DNA from: Mermis nigrescens
Taxonomy: Eukaryota; Nematoda; Enoplea; Mermithida; Mermithidae
Assembly: GCA_036768485.1 (NCBI GenBank)
Contig: JAVLUZ010000271.1
Span: 2,148,717-2,212,716 of the forward strand
Direction: 5' to 3'
DNA length: 64,000 bases
Below are positions 56,390 through 64,000 of the stretch, piece after piece (positions within the stretch are counted from its first letter, which is position 1; each line of letters opens with the position of its first letter). Under the pieces are notes generated by a model. The model searched no databases. It was not told the DNA's origin and worked only from the letters and a program-made list of their open reading frames with translations. Position numbers and translations under genes: made by a program.

Positions 56390-56511
56390 AAAATCTGTCT
56401 CCGACAATAATTTGACAGATTGCGATTATAGCACTGCGATTATCGTAATCTGTCGGCTTACTGCCGATAAACATTCCTATAATTTATGCCCAAAGTTATG
56501 TGAAACAGACT
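56390..56511. mobile_element. Mariner-like MITE, left-truncated copy
   Basis: CCGACAATAATTTGACAGATTGCGATTATAGC, CGTAATCTGTCGGCTTACT and the right end TTATGCCCAAAGTTATGTGAAACAGAC match 18294-18455. The left terminal repeat is missing. Confidence 0.6.
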
Positions 56512-56908
56512 GTAGCTTGAAGGCGTTCAGTAATTTGGTTTCACATCCAAGTCATAAAAATAGATGTTATTTTAGCTGCTTTAACATTCACTTATTTAAG
56601 CCATTGTTGTATCTACTTCAGCAAAGCGAAGTATTTCTGGTAACTCAATAAAGAGTAAGTGACACTCTATCAGATCAATCAAGAGCTGAGAACCTAAGGG
56701 CCGTATTCACAAAGGCGATTTAGCATTAAATCGATTTAAGTTCGGCACTTAAATCGTCGTAACTTGTTAAATCGTATTCACAAAGGCGATTTAGCTTAAA
56801 TCGATTTGAAAATCACCCCCTTTTAAATCGAGATTTTAAATCTACTGGAAGCAGGTTTAGAGCTCGATTTAGGGCTGTCTTTTGTGTTGTTTTCAACATT
56901 GTTTGATT

Positions 56909-57025
56909 ATGGAATTACTAGACTTTTTCGACAACTTTGATAGAATAGAAGAAATAGAACAGAATCATGTGGATCAAATTCAACGGCAAGTGAAAAAACG
57001 CAACAATCCATTTATTTCTGACTAG
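56909..57025 (+). pseudogene. Truncated Harbinger-type transposase start
   Basis: ATG at 56909 opens MELLDFFDNFDRIEEIEQNH and runs 38 codons to a TAG at 57023, which lies in the inserted segment beginning CTAGCTGAGC. An acidic N-terminus of this kind fits the start of a Harbinger nuclease, and the position just inside the left terminal repeat agrees. The DDE domain is absent. Confidence 0.4.
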
Positions 57026-57264
57026 CTGAGCTACCCGGCGTTGCCCGGGCTAAACTTAAGCCCGATAGCTATATGGACTTGAGATGTCTCTTGTATTTTT
57101 ATTTTTCGGGACTTTTGATGTTTTTGGGATATTTCTAAAAAAATTGTTGGTAAAAAGCATATTTTAATTTTTGGATTCTTTTTAAATGGTTTTTTGTCAA
57201 CCACTTTTTTGATCAAATCCACATTTTGGACGTTACAGAATGGTTTTGAATAATTTAGCCAAAA

Positions 57265-57492
57265 TCATATTTTTGATGGTTTGGGATGTTTTGGAACTAT
57301 TTTTTGGTCAAACCATATTTTTGATGTTTTCAAAATTTTTTGTTTGTTGTAGCATTTATCTCTATTAGCCAATGCTTTTGAATTGCTTTCCATGTTTTCC
57401 AACATTTTTACACTTTGACGAACGCATTCAAATGAGAAATACAATTCCTCAGTCTCGAAATTTGGTCCCCTAGCTTTAGAATGACCCGGCAT
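57265..57492 (-). pseudogene. Myb/SANT-like DNA-binding protein fragment (Harbinger-associated), copy 1
   Basis: ATG at 57492 reads MPGHSKARGPNFETEELYFS and FECVRQSVKMLENMESNSKA, then loses similarity. The E-E-(x)-(Y/F)-F-x-F-E-C-V layout matches the frame at 58300-58555. Such a protein is the second gene of PIF/Harbinger elements and helps the transposase bind DNA. Partial. Confidence 0.45.
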
Positions 57493-58139
57493 ATTGAATT
57501 CGTTTGTGGAAGTGTATACGTAAAATCAGCAGTAACCATCCAAAGTTTCACTCCAGACGCAAATTTTTCCACCTTATAGTACAAAATGCCAAGAAGACAA
57601 TACGGAAAACCTTTCAAAATTACCTGTGCACATATTTTTTGTTTGTTCCTTCATTATCTCTTGTAATGCAGACGGTATTTTTTAAACACTTTAAGTCGAT
57701 TTAGTTAAAATATTGTTAAATCGCCTTTGTAAATACGAATTATCCTTAAATCGTCGTTGCCTTTAATCGATTTAAATCTCGATTTAGTATAATCGATTTA
57801 AGACCTTAAATCGATTAAAGCTAAATCGCCTTTGTGAATACGACCCTAAGAATAAAGCAACGCTTGAGTCAGGCGTAAATTCGTCAGTTTGAATAAGTGC
57901 AGGATTTAGCCAGGTCTGACATTTCCAAAGCCAGATTTAATGTCTACGTACGTAGATTTCAAGTCTAACAAAGCAATGTGAAATAAAACCGACCTTATAG
58001 TCTTTTTAGGCTCTAATAGAATTAGAGTTGTGCTGTGATACATAAAGCGTTAATTCACTGAAACACAGAGAAAAGTTATTTAAAGTAAGAATCTGATAAA
58101 TCAGTCGCCTCGCCTGTCCTCCCACTAATATCTTAAAAA

Positions 58140-59065
58140 TGTAGGCACTTTTTTCTATCAGTTTTCGATGCAGTTTTCTTGTCTTGGCGTGATCTTTGTC
58201 GTTGCCAATCAAAGTTGCAGAAACGCAAGAGAAAATCATTTTGTGCGTACCATGACTTTTCATTTGCCACCTAAGTTAAACAATGCGTTTAAAATATGCA
58301 ATATGCTGATTTACCGATGTTGTATTTTTCCATTTATTGACCAATTGATCTTTGCTGCGATCTTTCACGTTAGGATTCGCTTTGGAAGCTTCTTCAATAG
58401 CACCCAATGCCTTGCTTTGAACAGTCGCCCTTTTTGAATCCGTTTTTTTTATTTTCGATAATTTCAGCTTTCTCAGAAACGCATTCAAAGTGAAATTCGA
58501 TTTCTTCATTGTCAAAATTTTGCATTCTTTCGCGAAGTTTATCACTGATGTCCATTGTTAGCAGTTTCAATAAATGCGATCAGATATGACAAAAAATTTC
58601 AAAACCACAGCTTCCCACCCAACTCGTTTTTACTTTTGTACTTTTATCAATCCTGTCTAGGCATGTCAAAAAACAACCGAATCAAACAGAAAAACCACTG
58701 ACCTGCATAGGTACTCGTTTTTCTACCTACTGGACTTGTCAGTACCCAGAACTCCAATCAAAATTGTTGTTAATCGGCGATTAATCGACGATTAGAAATT
58801 TAATCTACGATTAGTCAATCGGCATTTAATCGGCGTTTTTGCATACGGATTTTAATCGGTCGTTAATCTCCGATTGATTAATCTACGATTAGCCTCAATC
58901 GCCGATTAAAATTATCGGCCTTTCTGCATACGGGCCTTGAACATGTAGGCACTTTTTTCTACTATCAGATTTCGATGCAGTTTTCTTGTCTTGGCGTGAT
59001 CGATTGCGTTGCCAATCCAGTTGTAAAAACGCAAGAGAAAATCATTTTGCGCGTACCATGACTTA
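58140..59065. repeat. Direct duplication (58140-58262 and 58937-59065) around Harbinger remnants
   Basis: TGTAGGCACTTTTTTCTA, TTTCGATGCAGTTTTCTTGTC, TTGGCGTGATC, GTTGCCAATC and CGCAAGAGAAAATCATTTTG occur in both in the same order. Between them, 58755-58936 is an AATCG(A/G)CGATTA-rich palindromic tract ending GCATACGGGCCT, like the end of another TIR element. Confidence 0.7.
58300..58555 (-). pseudogene. Myb/SANT-like DNA-binding protein (Harbinger-associated), copy 2
   Basis: ATG at 58555 gives MDISDKLRERMQNFDNEEIE and FHFECVSEKAEIIENKK. After a homopolymer frameshift near 58440-58448 the frame continues with ALGAIEEASKANPNVKDRSK and QLVNKWKNTTS. The ending Q-L-x-x-K-W-K-N is typical of Myb/SANT-like proteins of Harbinger elements. 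A possible 3' continuation (58145-58262 minus: IGNDKDHAKTRKLHRKLIEK) is duplicated at 58937-59065. Confidence 0.6.
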
Positions 59066-59372
59066 ACATGCCTCCGTATCTCATTCAGACTGAAACAATT
59101 TTCTGGAAAAACCGCTTTTTATTTTGTTATTAAAGCATGCATAATGGAAATAAGGAGATGAGACGTCAGTTGTTTACTCAACTTTCTTGAGCTATCTTGA
59201 AATCTTTGCTCGAGTTTTTTTATGTATGTGTTTTTAAAATAACATTCTAATGATTTCAGGAAAAATTTATATATACATTTTTTCTGCGAAAAACGTTCTG
59301 TAAAATTTAGAGTAGGTAGATGCTTTTTCCGATGAATTATGGACAAAGATAACTTTACAAACTCATGAAAAA

Positions 59373-59611
59373 CACGTGGGCGTGGGGGAGGGTTTGGGCT
59401 ATGCAGCCTCCAGAAGTTCTAATACCTCCTCCAGAAAGCTAAATACCCCCAGAATTCAATTTTGGAACTTTTTCGTTGTTTTTCGCAATTTTTTGATGCC
59501 AATAGATAGTGCTCGATGAAAAACGTTGAAAAATTCTTTTTTTCACCATACCTCCATTTTTAAGACCATTTTTTGACCTTCACCCCAGAATTTCGTTGCT
59601 GCCCATCTATG
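59373..59611 (-). mobile_element. hAT-like MITE, reverse orientation, diverged
   Basis: Starts CACGTGGGCGTGGGGGAGG and ends GTTGCTGCCCATCTATG. The family core is present (AATACCCCCAGAATTCAATT, TTTTTGATGCCAATAGATAG, ACCTCCATTTTTAAGACC). Flanks ATGAAAAA/GTGTGAAA are only partly alike. Confidence 0.75.
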
Positions 59612-59619
59612 GTGTGAAA

Positions 59620-60100
59620 ATGCTAAATGCGCTCATACAATATTGAACTATCTAAAAATAACGCGGAAACTAACGAATCGTGAAAAATTCAATTGCAATA
59701 TGGATAAAACTTCTTCTAGACAGTCAAGTATGACTTTTTTCCACTACAAGGTCGCAATATGCGGAACAAAACTAGACAACAAGCAAGAAATTAACACGAC
59801 GAGCACACAAGAATAATGTAAAATAAGGCTAGTAATATCATCTGGCAATTGCAACTGAATGAAAATTATGAAGTTCGGGAAGGACAATGTGATTTACAAG
59901 TATCCGTTCATTTTCAAAAATGGTTATAGTTTAGTAGTCAGACAAAAACGTATAATGTAGAAAGTGTGATTACATCGAGTAGGTTTAGGTAACTTATAAT
60001 AACACGACTCATTCTCGTGGAACAAATGAATACGAAATGCGATGCGAGCAAGGAAAGTTGGCTCAACCTTAAAATCTTACTATATGTTCTTAAGACGTTC
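59620..60100. other. No feature seen
   Basis: AT-rich, no convincing ORF, no repeat that I recognise. Confidence 0.4.
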
Positions 60101-60109
60101 GCCTTTTTT

Positions 60110-60440
60110 TGTGAGGATTAAGGGATGTTAAGGAATTTAGCAGTATGCAATTCCAAAGCACGATGCAAGAAATTTTAAGGGAATTAAGGAACGTTACGGG
60201 CTTTTAAGGGGTACTTTAGGGAGTTTAGGAACTTTAGGAATTTCAGGGAAGTGAGTGAGGTTAGGGTTTTTAAGGATTTTAGGGATATTAGGGTGTTGAG
60301 GGATTAGGGATTTTAGGAACTTTAGGGAATTTAATGACGTCGGAGTTCTTGGCATTTAAGTGATTTTAGGGAGCACGCTAGGGCTTTTAGAGAATTTAGA
60401 GGATGTTGGGTTTTGAAGAATTTTCGGGAATTCAGGATTT
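60110..60440. repeat. Degenerate TTTAGGG-like tract
   Basis: The words TTTAGGG, TTAGGGATTTTAGG, AACTTTAGG and TTAAGGGA recur for about 330 bp with irregular spacing. It looks like an old interstitial telomere-like or simple-repeat array. No gene. Confidence 0.55.
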
Positions 60441-60445
60441 TTAGG

Positions 60446-60691
60446 GATCTTATGTAGAATTTCTCCCTCCCAGCGATTTTCATATGAGCTACAGTCAACT
60501 TTACATACACCATGCTCATAGCCTACACAACTTTCGCAAAAGAATATCAAGCAGATATGTCACAAGATAAGTCACACACAACTTTCGCATAAGATATCAA
60601 GCAAATATGACACATGTAATTGATCATGAAGTTTGGTTGCTGTAGCTCATATGGAAATCACTGTGGGGAGAAATTCTACGTACATAAGATC
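60446..60691. repeat. Foldback element, ~50-bp arms
   Basis: GATCTTATGTAGAATTTCTC and CGATTTTCATATGAGCTACA on the left return inverted as TGTAGCTCATATGGAAATC and GAGAAATTCTACGTACATAA on the right. The loop contains a direct repeat CACAACTTTCGCA(A/T)AAGA(A)TATCAAGCA. Confidence 0.75.
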
Positions 60692-60811
60692 TTTTGTTAG
60701 AGATTTTAGGGATTTTTTTAAAATTGCTTATCTTACAAACCGCACTTCCGAGGAGATAGTCACTTTTTAGGGGTACCCAATAGTAGTTAACCGTGTTTCC
60801 CTAGGTGCAAC

Positions 60812-60836
60812 GTTATAACATAGCCTATGTTATAAC
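60812..60836. repeat. Perfect palindrome, 12-bp arms with a one-base centre
   Basis: GTTATAACATAG, C, CTATGTTATAAC. It is followed by similar half-sites (GCTATAGCATAGGC, TGTGCTATGG) to about 60910. Similar ATAACATAGG words occur at 4640-4700. Confidence 0.8.
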
Positions 60837-60939
60837 ATAGGCGAGGACGTAAAAATCTGCGCCTCGGCTCTTCTCAGAGCGCAATGCTATAGCATAGGCT
60901 GTGCTATGGTATAGAGAGGGTAGGACCTGCCCGGGGAGG

Positions 60940-61030
60940 GTCGCGCGCCAGGCCAGGGGGAGGGGGGAAATTATAATGGGGGAAATTTCCCTGGGGAAAT
61001 TTCCATGGGGAAAATTTCCCTAGGAGAAAA
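60940..61030. repeat. GC-rich tract followed by GGGAAATTTCCC palindromes
   Basis: GGGAGGGTCGCGCGCCAGGC and a purine run precede three imperfect copies of (G)GGGAAATTTCCC. Unusual composition for this AT-rich window. No gene. Confidence 0.6.
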
Positions 61031-61039
61031 CTTGAAATA

Positions 61040-61420
61040 ACTATAAATCAAGAACCAGTGGTCGGATTGGGCTGAAATTTTAGGGTTAGGATGAACACCT
61101 TATTATAAACTATTACAAAAATTTTGAGGGAGCACCTACAGTATACCAGCATTAGTTTACACTTTTGCATAAATCGAGAAGCAATGGCCGGATTTTGTTC
61201 AAATTTTAAGGATATGATGTACATAGGCGAGGCATGCTGTGCAAAGAATTTTAGCGCGCAGACTACAGTATACCAATTTACTTTACACTTTCTCATATAG
61301 CACTATATTCCAAGAACCATAAGGCGGATTTAGCTCAAACTTCCAGGGTAAGATATATAAATTGTTGCTGTGCTATGTACAAAATTTTAGCGCGCAACCT
61401 GGGTTGTATACCAATTTTTT
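61040..61420. repeat. Diverged tandem repeat, about 120 bp, three units
   Basis: AT(A)AATC(A/G)AGAA(C)C...CGGATT(T/G)(A/G)GC(T)..AAATTTTA(A)GG, TTTTAGCGCGCA(G/A) and CAGTATACCA recur near 61043, 61166 and 61300. No coding potential. Confidence 0.6.
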
Positions 61421-61874
61421 TGTTTACACTACTACCAAGAAAGATTGTCTGCACACGCTTAGGCAGGGGTCCAGAGTCAGACAGGGGACACTCCCTGGCT
61501 TAAATATGGAATAATTATATTGCTATTTTGGCTGCAGCATTATGCTGTAAAATATCGTTTTTAATAAAGCGAATAATGTAGAGGATGGTTATAGTGCATA
61601 AAATTGCAGTACAACTCAGAATCTCATTAGAAATTGCATCAAGCTCTTCTTTATGTGAGCATTTTTTGTTACTTTCTAGGCACCTTCCCTCAACATTAAT
61701 TCCATTTGTACAAATTTCATAGACTCAAGTTTTGGAAAACAGGTGGTTAAATTCTTCCAATCAGAAACTTGAAAATCGCAGCTGTCTCTCAAAATCATGT
61801 TTTGAACTGATCTTGGAAGCCTACTATAGTCTGCTAAATTGTGACACACTACGGTAGACTCATTTGCATAATGA
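61421..61874. other. No gene assigned; possible Polinton tail
   Basis: Non-repetitive, directly downstream of the penton-like gene. It might be the decayed end of that gene or of the element. No terminal inverted repeat is seen. Confidence 0.3.
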
Positions 61875-62673
61875 TCACAGGTTTGTATTTATAGCCGATA
61901 TCTGAAATGCAATTTGACAATTGTTTTTGCCAAATTCAAAAGGCACAGGTTTATCTTGATCACTTTTAATATTCACTTCAATGGTATTGAATGATTTTTT
62001 GAGCACAGGTATAATGCGGACTGATATATGCATGATTAACAATATCCATATATTTTCCTTCTATATTCACAACCTGCAGAAGCGGTGCAAAAAACATTTC
62101 CAACGATTTGAGGCTCAACTATATCGCAATATACGTAAAAGTTATGCATTCCACCCAGCATGTCGGGTGAATGGTGCGCAACTATGTTTAATTCTTTTTT
62201 GACAGTATAATCTATATTGCTAAGCTGGTTCTCTAGAAATCCTAGCATATACATTAAATGCTTTGTCAGCTTTACACTTTGAATATATTCAGTATTGATT
62301 GTTAAGTGACAAAATTTCCCTATTTTCATCATACTTTATGCCAAAATATTGCATGTAATCAAATTTGTCTATTTGGCTAACCGTTTTTATTCCATTTCTC
62401 ATGGTGGCTTGAATGAGGTCATGTATATTTAAATATCTTGCTCGAGGAATAAGCAATTTTTGTCGCACATTGTTTTTGATGTCATAAAATTGTATCATAT
62501 TCCTGCTCCTCGGCAACATTGTGCCATGTATTTGCATAAATTATTTCAGCTAACCCAACCTCCCAGTCGCCAGTTAATGCGATTTGTCTAGGCAGATTGG
62601 TAACAAAAGTGGCTGCAGTATTTGTTTCTTGTGAATTGCTCGGAAGCGTTATGTAAAACTGTTTCATATCCAT
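61875..62673 (-). pseudogene. Polinton penton / minor capsid-like protein, broken
   Basis: ATG at 62673. The first frame reads MDMKQFYITLPSNSQE and TGDWEVGLAEIIYANTWHNV, the hallmark start of the minor capsid (penton) protein of Polintons (L-P-S-N...F...L-P...L-x-G-x-W-E-V-G-L-A-E). It then passes through at least two frameshifts (near 62490 and 62320) into frames with KLTKHLMYMLGF and DMLGGMHNFYVYCDIVEPQIVG, and a last part to about 61875. In a working element it caps the icosahedral vertices. The copy is inactive as read. Confidence 0.75.
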
Positions 62674-62760
62674 TTTTTTATAACCTTAGTTTATTGAAAT
62701 ATTTATAAATTTTTTTACTGAGCATAGATAGAACAATGTTTGTGAAACTTATGCCTTTGC

Positions 62761-63055
62761 TCATGCAAACCAAAAGTAGATACACATATGACCACAGCTG
62801 ATTGAGAAAAGCCTTTGTACTCGCATATTATTGTATGTAAATGAGAGCACATTATCAGAAATGTATTTATGCAATTGCACAGGTGGTTCTAAGCCATAGC
62901 TGTCAAAATAGTTGCAAATGCTTCTTATTTTGAAAAATAAATTGCGACCCAGTGTGATCCTGGTTCCTCACTGGGGTCCAAATTTACAACTAGAGCCGCA
63001 GGGCAGGTTCTTATAGGTGGCAGACGATCTATTGGGAAACGCCTGCAAATGTATT
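62761..63055 (-). pseudogene. Adenain-type cysteine protease of the Polinton, broken
   Basis: Between the two capsid genes. One frame reads VVNLDPSEEPGSHWVAIYFS (catalytic His in G-S-H-W) and hits a stop near 62937. The next frame supplies YFDSYGLEPP (catalytic Asp) and FSISCGHMCIYFW (catalytic Cys in S-C-G-H). H, D and C occur in the order and spacing of the adenovirus-type maturation protease found in Polintons. One frameshift separates His from Asp. Its start is unclear. Confidence 0.75.
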
Positions 63056-63090
63056 ATTATGTTTGAGAATTTTGGAATATTTCAATAGTG

Positions 63091-64000
63091 TTCATGTTTA
63101 TGCATCATAGTCATGAAACGTGTTTCGGTTTTTATCAATCATTATTAAGTTATCAAATTCAGCATATATAATGATTTCAATGCCAGAATCGGGCAAATTT
63201 CAGAAAACCTAACAGCAATGCTTGTTGTTCCTTCAATGCACCAGGGTCCCAGTGTCCTCCATCATCTGCATCAGGAGTCAACTCTATCACAAAGAAGCAG
63301 TGACTTGTTTTAAAATCTTCTCTGCTACAATGAAATTACCTTCATGCCCAATATCTAATGCATCAAACATCTGAGTATAGGCTTGCAAGTACCTGTCATG
63401 TTTAAATGAAATGCTGAGTGGGTAAGCAGGATATGTTATACCTCCACACGTTACTTTTACATCATTTATGCTGAACGGTTTGAAGTTGAAAGGCGATTTT
63501 GCTAGATTGCCTTGATAAGCACTGCCTTCAACACATGCAAATACAATACGCCGAGGAGCTGACCAGTAAACAATGTATAATTGGGCGTTTCTCTAGCAGG
63601 ATTTGAAATGTGCAAATTGGTCAAAGCTACTTCCAGGGATATTTTGCTGTATAGGAAAGTATTGTTTTGCTCAAGAGCTAAATTCACAGTGTCCAAAACC
63701 TCAACTCTTCGAATAAATAATTTCATTTGTGGAGACTTTCAAGTCAAGGCTGACATCCTCAAAGCACTGCAAAACAAACGCACTATTATTTCTGTGTAAT
63801 TCTAGGTGGAAATTGGTAAAATTAACTAAAAATCTGTCTTGCAAGAACATGTCAATGTGCAGTGGGGCCGCAACTTCCACAACATTTTCATCTTTAAACA
63901 TTTTTGAGCGTTTCTTGAAAGCTCCACTGTCTTTTGTGTCAACATCACTTCCACCTTCGTGAAAGTACAGCGCAGATTGCAAATGCGAATGCTTGGCATC
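63091..64000 (-). pseudogene. Polinton major capsid protein, C-terminal part, broken and window-truncated
   Basis: Open from the window edge through LHIDMFLQDRFLVNFTNFHL (63800s) to a frame change near 63715. It continues with RRVEVLDTVNLALE and NYTLFTGQLLGVLYLHV, then from about 63480 with GGITYPAYPLSISF and RYLQAYTQMFDAL, and ends at about 63091. The order of blocks is that of the double-jelly-roll capsid protein of Polintons. At least three frame changes or stops. The start lies beyond 64000. Confidence 0.75.

Larger units (their letters stand above)
56698..57846 (+). mobile_element. PIF/Harbinger-like element, TAA target duplication
   Basis: Ends GGGCCGTATTCACAAAGGCG and (reverse complement) GGGTCGTATTCACAAAGGCG are near-perfect inverted repeats, extended by AAATCGATTTAA-rich palindromic sequence of about 130 bp on each side. 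TAA flanks both ends (56695-56697, 57847-57849), the PIF/Harbinger signature. Inside are the start of a transposase-like frame (56909-57025), a foreign segment starting CTAGCTGAGCTACCCGGCGT at about 57022, and a broken Myb/SANT-like frame on the minus strand. Not autonomous. Confidence 0.8.
61875..64000 (-). mobile_element. Polinton/Maverick-like fragment (capsid block), cut by the window edge
   Basis: Three broken virus-like genes lie head to tail on the minus strand: major capsid protein, adenain-type cysteine protease, penton/minor capsid. This is a known gene set of Polintons and related adintovirus-like elements of invertebrate genomes. Every gene has frameshifts or stops. The polymerase, integrase and packaging ATPase would lie beyond 64000 or have been lost. 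Confidence 0.8.

Overview
The window is about 64 kb of AT-rich, intron-rich, transposon-dense animal DNA. Three multi-exon genes, all on the minus strand, are recognisable by splice-consistent exons with GT/AG borders and matching phases. The choline-kinase-like (CHK/DUF1679-type) gene has a nematode-like motif layout, so an ecdysozoan, perhaps a nematode, is my best guess; the species cannot be fixed from the sequence. No bacterial-type operon structure is present.

Layout. 730-16355 (minus): an SLC7-type amino-acid transporter light chain in 10 traceable coding exons, with introns full of repeats. 16356-22146: intergenic, with a segmental duplication and several MITEs. 22147-26746 (minus): a CHK kinase-like gene whose kinase exon is split by a 260-bp MITE with a perfect 8-bp target duplication, and which also carries an apparent frameshift. 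28061-29101: a solo LTR (reverse). 30451-53783 (minus): an unrecognised multi-pass membrane protein in five exons. Its largest intron (about 18 kb) holds a complete-length but decayed Ty3/gypsy LTR retrotransposon on the plus strand (32065-46903, 4-bp target duplication ATCA). 54539-55130: a tRNA-like sequence split by a miniature LTR element. 56698-59065: PIF/Harbinger-like remnants. 61875-64000 (minus): a decayed Polinton/Maverick fragment with three virus-like genes (major capsid protein, adenain-type protease, penton/minor capsid), cut by the window edge.

The most unusual item is in the gypsy element. After gag and pol there is a long third reading frame (40381 to about 44737). Its N-terminal third carries the motifs of a DEDDy (WRN/RNase D-like) 3'-5' exonuclease: D-S-E, an Asp in T-Q-D, and Y-L-A-M-D-A. 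The rest is low-complexity and Gln/Pro-rich. The end of pol looks PWWP/Tudor-like in place of a chromodomain. A TRIM-like element of about 510-520 bp (two LTRs of about 225 bp and only about 67 bp inside) occurs twice: once inside the gypsy 3' LTR and once inside the tRNA-like sequence, each with a 4-bp target duplication.

At least ten copies of one hAT-like MITE family (ends CATAGGTGGGC...GCCCAGGTATG) can be mapped, most to the base, with 8-bp target duplications. A second hAT-like MITE, a mariner-like MITE family, several foldback elements and a recurring GC-rich palindrome (GGCGCTTCGCGCC) account for much of the remaining sequence. Most transposon genes carry stops and frameshifts; some may be homopolymer errors of a long-read assembly, but lost catalytic residues in the gypsy polymerase and integrase show true decay.
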